From Gymnopus androsaceus JB14 (lineage: Eukaryota > Basidiomycota > Agaricomycetes > Agaricales > Omphalotaceae): DNA of 64,000 nucleotides. Numbering within the stretch: the first letter of the stretch is position 1; the number at the start of each line of letters is the position of its first letter. The stretch covers positions 179,352 to 243,351 of the forward strand of contig ML769441.1 of assembly GCA_009733575.1 (NCBI GenBank). The letters are read 5' to 3'. Under the pieces are notes generated by a model, which saw only the letters and a list, made by a program, of their open reading frames with translations, was not told where the DNA came from and did not search any database. This document shows, piece after piece, positions 46,394-58,285 of the stretch. The translations under genes and the position numbers were made by a program.

Positions 46394-46490
46394 GGCGTCC
46401 TTCACATGGGTGACGTCCTCCACATCGGCGATTTGTGAGTCCTTGACAAACAACTCATTTTTTCTCCACGAACCTCAATTTCATCCAGTC

Positions 46491-47544
46491 ATGGCAGAAC
46501 ACGGGGATCGAGGCAGAAATCATCTTTGGATTCGAGGCATCTTCTACATTGTAGCGTCCTTCACATGCGTAGCGTCCTTCACATGCGTAGCGTCCTTCAC
46601 ATGCGTAGCATCTTTGATAACACTTCATCCCGAGCCGGACCTCCTGCAATCATCCAAATCTCGCATACCAAACTGCACAGCCCTGCTACTCTTTTCTTGG
46701 CTGGTCATGCATCGTATCTGCAGGATGCATTCCAAACTTGAGCCTGTAGGCCCAAAGGCGAGGTTAGAAATGTTGGCGGATGAGCAGGCCGAAATGGACT
46801 TTCAAAACCTGTGTCGTTCCTTTAGTGAGGACGAGGAGGACAAAGAAATCTACTCAAGACAACCATTGGCGACGCGAGCAATTCAACCGACCACCAAGTT
46901 TACTGCCAGCAGCACTGCCGTTGCCATATCTTCTTCACTTGCACAACCCATTGCTCAATCGGCCTCACCTGCCCAGTCTCCACTCTCGTTTTCCATTGTT
47001 GGTCACCGCTTGTTCGCCTCACTCGATGTAGACGACGGAGATTACGGAGAGCAGCAACTTCCTGTCTCGACACTGTTGGCGCATGAGGACGAAGAGTCAT
47101 CCAATGCTCCTCACGAAGAAAGTATGATTCTGCTTGCAGGCAGGGATGATGCATGGTGGAAAGCAGAGTATGCTAGAAGAGATGCGGCATTCCCAAAAGA
47201 AGAACGCGCTCGTAAAGCCTGTAAGAGATATTATCAAAGGTTTGTTGATTCCGCCAAGCTCCGCCAGTGAGATCGCTGATTCTTTCGCCTTAGGAATCAT
47301 GAACAATGTTGCGAGAGGGCCAAAAAGAACTATCAGAAGTACGTAGCCATGATACCTCTTATCTCAGTGCCGTGTAGACACCTTTTTTTGCAGGAAAAAG
47401 ATTCAATTGGTGGAAGGGACTGACAAGGAACGCGAGGCTGCTCATGCCAAGAAACAGGAGTCGAGGGCTCAGTATCGCCAGGAGAACCGAGCAGTTCTTG
47501 CAGAGAAGGCCAGGCTGCACCGGGCTCGACAGCGTCAATGGTAA
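46491..47544 (+). CDS. Uncharacterised acidic then basic, coiled-coil-type protein
   Basis: The reading runs in one frame to 47239, then exons 47294-47338 and 47394-47544 with matching phases. The start is uncertain: ATG at 46392, 46491 or 46725 (the last directly after a CTGCAG acceptor-like site). The part after 46725 is convincing: AEMDFQNLCRSFSEDEEDKE, an Ala/Ser-rich middle, then WWKAEYARRDAAFPKEERARKACKRYYQ and a very basic helical C-terminus with RAQYRQENRAVLAEKARLHRARQRQW. Such arginine-rich ends are common in proteins encoded near mushroom transposons. Function unknown. The 46500-46620 part contains an 18-bp coding repeat and may be untranslated. Confidence 0.5.
46551..46604 (+). repeat. 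18-bp perfect tandem repeat, three units
   Basis: GTAGCGTCCTTCACATGC occurs three times without change, followed by a partial fourth unit. In the frame of the overlapping gene it encodes VASFTC repeats. Related words occur just upstream at 46394-46425 (GCGTCCTTCACATGGGTGACGTCC). Confidence 0.95.
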
Positions 47545-47706
47545 GCAGTTCATATATATCTGTTTCAATGTTTATTTACATGGTCACAGAAAAAACGAGT
47601 GATATTTCTAGAGTAACAACGTATGCATAGTACAGATGTACTGGATAAATGGAATTTCGTTTCAGCGCAAGTGACTTTGAGTGGAATACAAGAATCACCT
47701 TGGGAA

Positions 47707-48291
47707 CTACTCCGCCTTGGCTTTCCCTTTGCGCGCGCGCAGTATGCGTGTGCACTCACTTGGTCCAGTTTGATGTCTCTTTGTGCGGAGATCCCTAGCT
47801 TCTTGGGTGCTTCTGGTAGCGCCAAAGCTGGGAGACTGTACTGGGTTGGCATTTGCGCTGTGGTGCGCACCGGAAGCAACAACGCTGGAAGGCTGCATTG
47901 CATTGGGATCACTTCGGGGATTTTTGCTGGAAATAGAACCAGAAGGGGCACTCAGATTGGAGTTTGAGTCCGCTTCTATCAAGGCGTCGATCTGATACCA
48001 GTACTCCGTAAGCTGACCCGGGCGAGGATATTTAGGAAGTGCCTGCCAGAGACGCTCGCACTCTGCTTTGGCCCAAGTACTGGTGAGTCGACCGAGGTCA
48101 CGCTCATACATGCTAACCAATGCAGGAACTTCAGTTGGGGCTATCGCGACTTCTGTGCCATCCGAAGCTGGGACGATCTCCTCTTCCGAATCAGGGAAAT
48201 CTAAAGAGGCCGGACTAGAGGGGGCTATGGGCGAGCTAGGCGGAAGAGGGCTGATGTGCTTCCTGGGAGGCTTGCCCCCAGTGGTACCTCA
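47707..48291 (-). CDS. Partial unknown protein, convergent with the previous gene
   Basis: One frame reads from a probable acceptor (TTTGAG) at about 48292 to the stop at 47707: KPPRKHISPLPPSSP, an acidic stretch, MYERDLGRL, WAKAECERLWQALPKYPRP, YWYQIDALIEAD, and a Ser/Asn-rich tail that ends in basic RKGKAKAE. The composition favours the minus strand over the weak plus-strand frames. No upstream exon is identified; the 129-bp tandem repeat at 48385-48640 lies there. The family is not recognised. Confidence 0.4.
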
Positions 48292-48384
48292 AACCATTTT
48301 GTGGTAAGCGTAGATATTTCCGGTGGGGTCGTGTGGCTACAACCAGTGGAAGGTTTGCGTGGTTATAACCAGCAGGTCATTCAC

Positions 48385-48640
48385 GTTAGGGCTACAACCA
48401 AATGCGGCAGGATCATGCGTTCATGGGGCAATAACCAGGTGCGTATTTCTTTTTTCAAATCGGCAGGATACCACTAGCGAGCCTCTGCCAGGGTTGATGA
48501 GCCTTCCATACACATTAGGGCTACTACCAAATGCGGCAGAATCATGCGTTCATGGGGCAATAACCAGGTGCGTATTTCTTTTTTTAAATCAGCGGGATAC
48601 TACTAGCGAGCCTCTGCCAGGGTTGATGAGCATCCAAAAC
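48385..48640. repeat. Tandem duplication of 129 bp
   Basis: Two units (from about 48385 and 48514) share AAATGCGGCAG, GGGGCAATAACCAGGTGCG and CTAGCGAGCCTCTGCCAGGG. They lie 110 bp upstream of the RPA14-like gene, in its probable promoter region. Confidence 0.85.
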
Positions 48641-48752
48641 ACCTCCGCAGAGCCGGAGTTCCGCTGGTGAGATTCGTATACCAGTTTTGTATCAACGAAT
48701 CACCTTTGCGTCCATTCCCCTCACCTCCTCAACCCAATCACCTTTGTGTAGC

Positions 48753-49398
48753 ATGTCGGCCAACCAACAGCTAGTCCTCAATACCGATGGTATCCACCCA
48801 CGGGTTAATGCCAGTTTGCTGCGCCGGTTCATCAATTGTTTTGTGACTTTGCCTGCGCAAGTGATGCAGGTAAGTCTTCCTCCTTCTTCTGTTCTCAACA
48901 CATTCATTAACATGTACTTGTGTATACTAGGTCGACACCAATACTGGTAAAATGCTTGTCAAAACCTCTGACAATGTTTGCATTCACATTGACCTTCAGC
49001 GGCTTCCTGAAAAAGTAGGTGCTTGATTTTTGCCCATCAGGGCCGATCCACTAAGCAACGTTGTAGCTGAATCCTACTCTGTTTGTGGAGGTGCTGGGGC
49101 AAGTATACTGCAGTGCAGATGGGACCGTGAGCCTGCTTGCTATCCGAGTAACCAATCTTGGCAATGACCTTGGCAAGTGTGCTTTGACGTCTCGTATCTT
49201 GAACGTAACTGAAACGGCTTGACTCAGAATTGGCTTTAGTGGAGAGGGTCATTGCTCTGGTTCACGATCCTTGCTTTGACGACATATTTAATCCAAACGG
49301 TACGCAGTTATAACTTGGATTTGTCAAGGTTCATTCCCTTACCCTTTGGAACAGGCTCAATGAGCAACCCTCTGTGTATCTCAGAGATGGATGAATAA
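48753..49398 (+). CDS. RFA3: Replication protein A 14-kDa subunit (Rfa3/RPA3)
   Basis: Exons 48753-48869, 48931-49014, 49067-49172, 49228-49299 and 49355-49398 give 140 residues with exact phases. The start (HPRVNASLLRRFI) and the LFVEVLGQVYCSADGTVSLLAIRVTNLG core are the typical OB-fold of the smallest RPA subunit, followed by the helix VERVIALVHDP that takes part in the RPA trimer. RPA coats single-stranded DNA in replication and repair in the nucleus. The length is slightly above the usual 115-125 residues. The third intron (49173-49227) begins GCAAGT and ends CTCAG: a GC-AG intron; no GT donor keeps the frame. This is the only clear housekeeping gene in the window. Confidence 0.88.
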
Positions 49399-49525
49399 TG
49401 TTTGATAAGATTACATGTCTTTGTATATCGCAACAGTAGTACTATACGACGAGAGTAGTATCGCAACGAGAGTGCTATACAATGAGAGCATTGACTTGAG
49501 AAGATAGCGCGACTGATAACGACGA
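49399..49525. other. Short convergent intergenic region
   Basis: Contains GAGAGTAGTATCGCAACGAGAGTGCTATAC-type near-repeats around 49440-49490 with GTAGTACTATAC; otherwise nothing. Confidence 0.4.
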
Positions 49526-50104
49526 CTAGAGAAATGAAATTTCGGACACAGCGCAAGAAGAGTCACAACTATATCACATCACAATCAGTATTGTCAGAGT
49601 TTGAGAGAGAGTTAAAACGTACGAGAGGGAGTTTTCACCATGGGTGTAGCAAATTCTAACAGTGCCCTTTTTGTGAGTCGCAAAGGCTTGAGCAATTTCT
49701 TGGGCTGCGGCTGTTCTGAGTTGAAAATCTCTGTCATTTTTGCAGAGACTATACGAAGTATTGAATGAATCTGTGCCGGACAAACGAGAGGAATACGTAC
49801 AACTTGCTTTCACTGTTTTCTGGGGAGAGAGAACGCCGGTACATATTGGGATCCCCAGGATCGGCGAACACACTCGTCCACTGCTCATAGGGTATAAGGT
49901 CAGGAATCTCTTCGTCGTTACTGAGAATCACACAGTTAGAAAGAATTAGATCTTGTTAGAAGCGAAATGTACCTGGCAGTGTCTTTGGGTTTATCGACAC
50001 TGTGGACAATAGGTCAAAAATGCTACGCTCATGCAAGAGCCAAAAACTTACACGGACTCGGTGATTTGAGCATTGCAACTGTTCTGGGGCTTGTCAGTAG
50101 CCAT
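49526..50104 (-). CDS. Small protein of unknown function, six exons
   Basis: Exons 50052-50104, 49973-49999, 49874-49920, 49801-49819, 49623-49748 and 49526-49568 give 104 residues; every junction keeps phase. The 52-nt introns near the 5' end have excellent signals, including CTAAC branch sites and TTCTCAG. The protein reads MATDKPQNSC, then NDEEIPDLIPYEQW, KNDRDFQLRTAAAQEIAQAF, ICYTHGEN, and ends CDSSCAVSEISFL. No family is known to me. A plus-strand two-exon reading over 49639-49909 is also possible and cannot be excluded, but the minus model explains more splice sites. Tiny exons of 19-27 nt are unusual. Confidence 0.5.
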
Positions 50105-50277
50105 AGCGAGGTTTTGAAGTAATAGAAGTGTGAGCGCTAATAGGAACGACAATTGAATAACTCGATCAAACCAGGCGCTTATATTTTATGAATCCTCCTG
50201 CCAAACGTCGACGCAAGCAACTCAGTCAAATATGAGATCAGGTTAAGAGCAACGACAATAGTGACGATGGAGGATAC

Positions 50278-53200
50278 ATGAATACTCGCGAGAGTAGCTC
50301 AGACAATCAAGGTCGTATTTTTTCGGTCAGCGTGTCCCCTCAGAAAAAATCAACAAAACGGCCATGGGTCGCTCGGCGCATCTGGGACCCTCCTATTGAT
50401 TTAGAATTGGGCCTAGATACGGATTCCTCGCTGTATGAACAGGCTTTCGAGGCCGAGGTCTATGACGCGCCCCAGCCCCATCATGTTGTCGGTCAATCGC
50501 CTAAAAAGAAACAGCGCACTTTGCGTACGGTGAGTCTTACAGCTGTTTCGCACTATAGCTATTAGATTTTATTCTCATTTTTAGCTACGTCTGCATCAAC
50601 ATTGGCGTAAGGAATACCAACAGATTTTTTTGGATGAGTTGTTGCGGCACGAAGGGCGAGGAGCAGCAAGTCTGCAATCGGCATGTTGGGATTGCCTCAA
50701 AGCACGACGCGAGCAGAAGGGTCAGGCAGAATTTAGATGCTTGGACTGCTTAACGATCGACATGCTCTGCCAAGGGTGCATGGTACGACGCCATCACAGT
50801 CTCCCGCTGCATCGAGTTCAGGTTTGTACCATTCCAGTTGAGCTTCTCCTCGTTCACTAATCAGATCATAACAGAGATGGACTGGCTCACTGTTCCGGTG
50901 CTGCTCGCTCAAGGATATCGGTCTTGTCATTCAACTGGACCATCAGACAAAGTGCCCATCTCCCCAGAAATGTAACAGCAAACTGCGTATTCTTGATGCA
51001 ACTGGCGTTCATGACACTAATCTGCTCTTCTGTGGATGTCCTGATGCGAACCCTCACTACATCCAGCTCCTTCGTCGCGGTTTGTATCCATCGACTCTGG
51101 GCCAGGGCAAAATCAGGACGGTTGCAACCTTCCGCTACCTAGAGCAACTCCATCTTCTTACCCTTACAACGAAGGGTTCCGTGTACAACTTCTACCGCGC
51201 AATTTCTAAAACTACCGATAACACAACCTTGAAGTTGGTTCCATGGAGATACACAGCGCTGATGAGAATGTGTCTTCAGTGGCGACATCTCAAGCTGCTC
51301 AAGCGTATGGGACGGGGCCACGAAGCTAGCGGAGTTGCGGGGACCAAGGAAGGGGATCTTGTTGTTCCGTGTATGTCTTGCCCGCACCCTGGAATCAATC
51401 TGCCGGAGGGCTGGGAGGATGACGCGGAACGACGAGATGAATATTCGCTAATGGTCACTCAAGATGCCAACTTTCGTCTGAAGGAGCAGCTAGTATCCTC
51501 ACACTCTCGGGATCTGGGCCTGGTCAATGGCTTGGGGTATTTTGTTGGGTGAGTGAAATATGAGGCTTATGTGCTGTCAAGGGCCAGTGAGGCTGATGTA
51601 TGTCTAATATCCCATGTTTGCATCTTTATAATTCTGATATCCTTCTAGATAAGTACCTGTGCTGGATTCCAGGCTATCGCGAAGGCCACGACCAAATTTT
51701 CGAAAGGTTTGCGCTATACCGGAGTGGGATCTGTACTATGTGCTCGATCGGAAATGTTCTTGGAAAATGGGGTTGGTAACCTGCAGAAAGGTGAACGGTG
51801 AGTTATTTTCGTTGAGCTACTACATGTGCAGTGTTCTCATCGACTTTTCTAATGAAGGTATGGGAATATGGACTATGTTTTCGCTTCTGCGCTGTATCAT
51901 TTCATGGGCCTGCTCCTGTGCATTGTAGGATATGATATTGCATGCCAATGGTTCGTTAATATCTTTGAGCGAAGTGAGAAGTTGTGGCCGGAGAAAATCA
52001 AACTTGACAACAGCATTGCATTGGTACCAGTTATTGGGAAGTTTCACGAACCAGCACACGGGACGATGATCATGAACAATTCTTGGCAAATCTTGTCAGC
52101 GGAGTGGGTCTAACGGATTTTGAGGGATGCGAGAGGGCATGGAGCGTGCATAACCCCCTTGGGAATGCGACAAAGACAATGGCCCCCGGTACACGAGCTG
52201 ACACGCTTGAGGCTCACTTTGGATTTCATAATTGGCAGAAGTATACCTCAACAGGTAAGTTCTTTGAGCGAGGTGAACTTCCAATTGACTGACCTCTGGT
52301 TTAGGACAAACTCTTTGGAATTGATTTCGAGAGACAACGAAGGACAGAAATCGTCAATGTGAGGCTCACGAAGGGCTGACGGAGAGTATACCGAAAGATT
52401 TGGTTGACGAGTGGGAGTGTATCTGCGAAACCTGGGAGAACGCTCCATATCCGAAGAAGAAGGCTCAAGATGGATCAGCTCTTGTGAATCCGTTTGCTGT
52501 GAGGCGAGAATGTATGTTTTCATCTGTCTCTCATTATCTGCAAGTTGACCTATCCTACAACAGTTTTGACTAAAGCTCAGGTCGAGTTGGAGCTGGCTAT
52601 GGAAGATGAAATCATGGCACAGAAAGGGATTCCTTTGCGCAACCGAACAAGGCCCGGAAAGTTCATTCTGATGGGATTGGATCTTGAGGAGAGCCAGTGC
52701 GTATCAAGCATATTTATGCCAACGGTTTACTAACGTGCGGGTATAGATACAAGCTAGGAGTAGAGCTCGAACAGTGCAAAAAGGCTACTAAAACAGCCCT
52801 GCAAACGAGCCAAATCCTTGAGCGCCGTAACATTCTCAAGCGCACCCTCAGGGCATTCGAGAAACTCCGATCGGTTTACATGCCCGGCCTAGTTCAGTAC
52901 CTCACCAATATCGACGAAGACTTATCATATAATGAAGATGGCCATCCCAAAAATGAGAAGCTCTGGCTTCCCTCGACAATTCCGACCCATCTGCGAAAAC
53001 AAGTCTGCTGCGATGATGTAGACACTATCGAGGAGCGACTGCGCAGAGCTCGTGCGTATGATGCGCTAGACAGTGTACGCCATACGCTGCGTGTCAAAAC
53101 AAAGATGATCTTGTTCAAGAATAAGAATGTTCGTGGGCAGCAGTCCTCAGGCAAATCTCGCGAGGTAATTGATAGGATCCATGACAGGGTTAAGGGGTTT

Positions 53201-54022
53201 GTACAGAGGTATTGTTGAAGTCGGGAGGGACTACTGCTACTGTTAGGTCCAGGTGATTGGGAAGAGGAGCTACGGGTGATGGGGAATGATGATGTACGGA
53301 GCTATGCAGATCCAGAACGAAAGAAACAGGGACCGGGTCGCCAAGGTACAAATGAGGAAGAGCCGGGGATGGAGGGCATTCCTGTAGAAGAGGAGGTTCG
53401 GCCAGTACAGCAAGACAACGAGGATGAAATCTCATTGCTGGCGCAAACGCGGAGTAGGAGGGATAGGACGGGTGAGACCAGGAAGCAACAGTCGTGGATC
53501 TGGGTAACGAGGAGGATTAACCTCAAAGACGGTGCCGACGAAAATGATAATGAGGTTTTACGAGCGGAGTGGTGTAGAAGCCGTGCGCGATTGCACAGGG
53601 CAGAGGAAGAATTGCGGTACCTGCAGGTAGAAATGGAGCGATTGCTGCTGTTCTTGGAGTGGAGATCGAAGTGGTGGGAGCAGCGCCAGCAACGTCCCAA
53701 CCCCAGGAAGGTCCCGCGCTTGGAGGAGGGGGTCAAAGCTTACGCTATGAGGCAGGCCGAGATTCAGCAAGGCTTTCACGCAAAGTTTCTGAAGATGTGG
53801 AGCGTGTCTTTGAGGAAAGAGGAAGGGGTTGAGGGAGGGGAGGAAACATTGGATAGGGCTGCGCGAGAGGAACTGGGCTTAGCAGGGAGAGAGGATGATG
53901 ATGAGGAGGATGAAGAGGCTTTGTGTACTGGAAATGAAGGCGGGGATGCAGAAATTGCAGATCGAATGGAAGAAGAAGGTGAGGCGGAAGCGGACGAAGC
54001 AGAATACTTTGGTTTTGCGTAG
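50278..54022 (+). pseudogene. KDZ-family transposase, copy 2 (plus strand)
   Basis: Same architecture as the copy at 34357-38345. ATG 50278 leads a basic N-terminus. The CxC2 cluster follows (CWDC...FRCLDC...CQGC, 50690-50785), then RILDATGVH (about 50987), CPHPGINLP (about 51378), YDIACQWFVN (about 51930), FHEPAHG (about 52043), GCERAWSVHNPLGN (about 52127), a C-terminal coiled region and an acidic tail with stop at 54020-54022. It is inactive: TGA at 51550-51552 (copy 1 has Arg), a one-base shift at about 52060, and TGA at 52322-52324 next to a position with Lys/Arg in copy 1. Introns are shared in position with copy 1, so both come from an intron-bearing ancestor. No terminal inverted repeat was found by eye. 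Confidence 0.9.
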
Positions 54023-54489
54023 TAGGTTCAATGTAGAATTTAGTGGGTAATGGACAATAGAGTGCTATATTGGAATTAATTTACATCTGAGTATCACTGT
54101 AATGGCACAGTGGTTAGCACAACCTTGAAGCTTAAGCTACGGTAGGCCTTTCAATGAAAGGTCTACCGTTTGAGTATGGTGACTGGCAATATTTTGCTGC
54201 AATTTGTCACTTGCTCCGGCTAGCAGCCGTCACCGGGTGCGCCCTTTCTAATTTGGTAGAGGGCGCGCCGTATCCCATTTGGGAAGGGGCGGTTAAGTCA
54301 CGAGTGCTTGCAACCTTGTGACTACCAGTACTACGGATATATCCATAGTCGCTCTTGTTCAGTGACATATGGCAATATCCCTGTGGGCCTGGGGCAATAT
54401 GGTATTATCCATTGTGATGGGTTCACAACCTATGGTTATAACCATTGTCCATGGGTTCAGATAACAACTAAGGCTGGGTACGGGCTCCG
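54023..54489. other. Spacer with a Pol III A-box-like word
   Basis: ATGGCACAGTGGTTAGCAC at 54103-54121 matches a tRNA A box closely, but no B box or cloverleaf follows; it may be a decayed tRNA-derived element. A hairpin GGTAGGCCTTTCAATGAAAGGTCTACC follows at about 54141. Confidence 0.35.
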
Positions 54490-55345
54490 ATTGTGCACTG
54501 TCCTCTACACGTCTGCGTTTCCCCTGACGGACGGGGGATTCGTCCTTGGGAACTTGAGACTCAAGTTCCTGGACGCGATTCTGTGTCTGGGAAATTTCCC
54601 CTTGCAGTCATTCCGCTTCAGTTCTGAGGTGGTCGTGCTCTACTCGCACTCAATCTTGTTCTATTCGGAGTTGGTCACTGTCTAACCTGTCATCGTTGCT
54701 TGCGCGACGCAGGTTATCATAGGCATTCCGCTCGCTAGCGAGCTGGGCCTCCATCTCCCCAATATGCCGGTTGAGGGACATTAAGTCCTCACCAGCCAGA
54801 TTGCTTCCCAGAGCAGCGCGTCAAATATGTTTGACACACTCCGTGGATGCAGCATTATATGATGTGTCGTTGTCCGCAACCGCCATTAGTATGTGTGATA
54901 CTGTAGCATCACACTGGGGGCAGGTATGGCGTGCGTGAAGCACAGTACTCAGTTGCTCGTTGAAGATCCATGGGTTGACCATGGATCCTCCGGGGTAGGA
55001 CAACTGCATGTTTGCTCCTGGATTGTATCCAGGCACCAACATCTGCAGGTAGGGTGGCATGGCCATTGCAGTTGGATTGTATCCAGCCGCATAGTTCGGG
55101 TTCGAGCCAGTCATAGACTGGATCGAGCCAAACGATAAACCCGAAGGATGAAATCCTTGGGGTTGAGTTTGAGGGTTCTGGCTATAGCCAGAGCCCTGAG
55201 GAAGGAAGGGGAATTGCGATTGGGGAAATTGCGAATGTGGCGTAAAGCCACCAGAAGCAGGATTTGGCGTTGGACTGGGTCCACCACCGAAGGGACTGTC
55301 ACCATGGACATTTTGCATCCCAGCAACGGCAACTGCAAAGAGCAA
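54490..55345 (-). pseudogene. Decayed gene: Gly/Pro/Gln-rich domain, CxxC motif and coiled coil
   Basis: A single frame from 55345 runs through a Pro/Gly/Gln/Asn-rich region, NPWIFNEQLSTVLHARHTCPQCDATV (CxxC), then, past a TGA at 54821-54823, a clear coiled coil (GEDLMSLNRHIGEMEAQL, SERNAYDNLRR, DSDQLRIEQD). It continues past TGA at 54650-54652 and 54608-54610 into ISQTQNRVQELESQV and KRRRVED. All three interruptions are TGA, and the sense reading continues exactly, so this was one protein of at least 280 residues. I do not recognise the family. It is probably transposon-associated. Confidence 0.6.
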
Positions 55346-55371
55346 AATGAACTAATGCCCTGACAACTTAG

Positions 55372-56372
55372 TTCATTGACCTCGAAGCCCAGGTGGACAG
55401 TGACAAGGAGTTGAGCAACAATGACAATCTCATTGACTCAGGTACTTGTTTCGCTTGCTCTATTGATGCAGAGTGTCATGTATCATTATTCACAGATTTC
55501 ATTGACAATCCTCATGGCGAAGCCAGAGATCCCCTTCCTTCCGCTTCCTCTGCTCCTTTTCCCTCCTCCTCCACCACTTCATCGACTGCTGCTCCTTCTC
55601 CCGGTCCATCATTCTTATCGCAGCTGGCGGGCCAAATCCAAAACAAGTACGTCAAAAAGTCTTTTCCCGAAGCGGGTCACGACCGAGAGCCGGAAGGTGG
55701 TAATGGAGTCAAGAACCTGGCGTATTCAAAATCTCTTGTTTTACGTACTGAGGACTGGGGTCTATGGTGGGTAAATGCAAGGTATTTTGAAATATCTCCA
55801 CAAAAAAGTAAACAGTCTCACTTTGTTTTATATAGCCTTCGCAAGAATACTTCCTTATCTATGAGCTGATGATGAAGCATCAAGACCTCAAGTCCAAACT
55901 GCGATCCATGTTTCACAACCCCCGCGATATAGGCTTCCTGTATCTCGAAGCCCAGTTCTCTAGAACAGGGCCGAGGTCACTGAGGGAGGTTTTGAGAGCC
56001 TTTTCCGACATTAGAATGTCCTCTCTGGCAATGGTTCCTGGGGCAGACCTCGGAAAGTGTCTGCACATCAGCTCCACAAATGATGATCTGACCTTTGCTC
56101 CTTGTCAATGGGTGCAGGTCAAGCGGGGAATTTGTAAAGGAGACATGGGTCTTATTCATGATATCTATCATGGTGCAGGTTCCTCCCGAGGAGTAAAAGT
56201 ATGGGTCATCCCTCAACTTGGTCTTACAGACGAGGATCCGCCTTCTTCCTCCCCTTCGAAGTGTAAACGTCGCTATCATCATCCTCCGCTGAAGCTGTTC
56301 AATCGCGAATCATGCACTCAGCTCAAAGGTTTGTCAGAGGACAATAACGTGGTTCTAACCATAGTTATATAA
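55372..56372 (+). CDS. SPT5-like protein with NGN and KOW domains, 5'-incomplete
   Basis: Exons 55372-55441, 55496-55770 and 55836-56372 join in phase to about 293 residues ending in a TAA stop at 56370-56372. The order matches SPT5-like proteins common in Agaricomycetes: an acidic FIDLEAQVDSDKE leader, a Ser/Pro stretch, an LSQLAGQIQNKYVKK helix, an NGN-type domain (DIGFLYLEAQF...LREVLRAFSDI), then a KOW motif (WVQVKRGICKGDMGLIHDI). True SPT5 is a much larger transcription elongation factor with several KOW domains and a C-terminal repeat; this gene stops after one KOW, so it is truncated or a degenerate paralogue. No start codon is found; the decayed gene on the other strand begins 27 bp upstream, so the 5' end may be cut off. 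Confidence 0.68.
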
Positions 56373-58154
56373 AGTTCAAACACAAGTTTGAACCAACAAC
56401 ACAAATGGTAAGGAATGATCATGCTCTAATGTTACGCGAGTACTGGTGAAGGTGTTGTCAAAGGTTCCGCCAAATACTTGTATCTCTCTGTAGTCCAATG
56501 TAGTACGTTCTCAAAACTAAGTTTGATACTTGATCCAAGTTCTCTATTCAAAGTTTGGTAATAATAATCAAAAATTGGGTACGAGAATGGAACTGTCAAC
56601 AATATGACAGACGCCAACAACAATACGAAGACGATTTTGATAAAAACCAACCAACAATATGGATGGGTGTGGTATTCTAACCAGCTTCAACAGTCGAGGC
56701 TTCAATGATATGAACACACGAACAGTTGACCAACTACAGTCGAGGCGTGAACTATATCACCACACGAACAATAGTCACCAAACACTAGCTTGGGTTTTTG
56801 GGTGTGTTGGTAATATAAAGTTTGACCAAACTCTGCGTTGACACTTCTAGTGTATAGCGAAGGTGCAATGGGCAAAAGGATATGTGCTCGAAGTTGAGTT
56901 TTGTTCACACTCAGAGTCTATGCCGCAGACCGGTGCTCGCCGGCTGACAACCTTTATCACTCGGGTGAGGGGGAAACAAACTTGTATTTGCAAACCACTA
57001 GATTGCTACTTATACCATGGCAACTAATTAAATGTGGCTAAACAAATATCCCTACTTAAATGTACAATTAACAATTATTATTACTTGTTACAGTAAAGTT
57101 CTCATCCAATAATCCGTGTAAATATTCAATTTTATAATAATCCTGCACATATACCCATATATATTTGTCTCCTCGATCGTTACTTACATTGGTCCTTCAA
57201 GTACAACCATTTCATCCTGAATGGCCGCCAACTTTACTTCCGTATGTGAGTTCTTCCTAATATCACTACCCGATTGTTAATTCTTGTCTCGTCCTTTTTC
57301 TTAGCTATTCTTCATCCCGTTATGAGAACGCTTCACTAGCTAATTCTTATATATCCTAGCTTCCGAATGGTATGCATATGTCCTAGGTCAGTACCTCATA
57401 GTCGGACTACATTCTCTTATCATTAGTTATGGTTCCGTTGTTGGCAATGGCCAACTCCTCATGCTTCCCTTTCGGACCCTAAATAGTGGTCGTGCCTGTT
57501 TGATACTTTTCGTCTAATGTGGTTTTGAGTTCTTGTTTCATTTACTCAATCCTACTCTATGAATTCCAATCTCAATTCTAGTCCAATAGCCAAACTTGAT
57601 TTTGGTATCCTTTGTCTTACTAGTACATTTCAACCAAACACTAGTTTGGTATACTAATCTGTATTCTATTCCATTTAATATTGTAATTCTAGTTTTATAG
57701 GCTTTATAAGCCTATTCGAAAAATAGGTGTATCATCTCCCCCAAACTAAAAGTCCCAACTGCCCCTGGTTGTTCATTTACTTTCCGCTTGTTAGAGTCGA
57801 CATCACCCTTTTCTCGAAGATGACAAATACTTCTGTAGTATCCATTTTTAAAAATCGCCACCGAGATGTGATCTCAATGACATATTATCTGTCAGTACCT
57901 AGTCCTCAATCAAATCCAATTTTCCATATTAAAATCATATTTGAGAATTTCAGTGCTTAAAACTTCTAATGAAATACTCTGCGCCACATTAAGGCTATGT
58001 CAATACAATCGAAATAGGAAACACAAATTCCTCTTCAATTACCTCTTTCACAATCACACTTCCGGAAAATTCGGCAGATTTTCCGCCATACCGTGACTTA
58101 TAAGTTCATTGATTCGATAAATTTTCCCCAAGTATCTTCTTTCTTCTTGCCACA
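56373..58154. other. AT-rich intergenic region, no gene seen
   Basis: Long AT-rich stretch. It carries short related words such as AACACTAGCTTGG / AACACTAGTTTGG and CTCCCCCAAACTAAAA (57738), the latter repeated at 62745 at a similar distance upstream of the next gene, so it may be a shared promoter element of two related genes. Confidence 0.45.
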
Positions 58155-58285
58155 ATGCACTCGCCACTTCTCAACGACGATTTCTATTCTGAAAAATCCT
58201 CTGGTACACTATTCCTACCATGCTCTGTGACCGAGTCCATCATTCTGCTGGGTACCTTTCCAACTCATGTCGCGACTCTTATTAC

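Noticed and set aside
54103..54200. tRNA gene after KDZ copy 2
   Set aside because: Only an A-box-like word is present; there is no B box, T arm or acceptor pairing.
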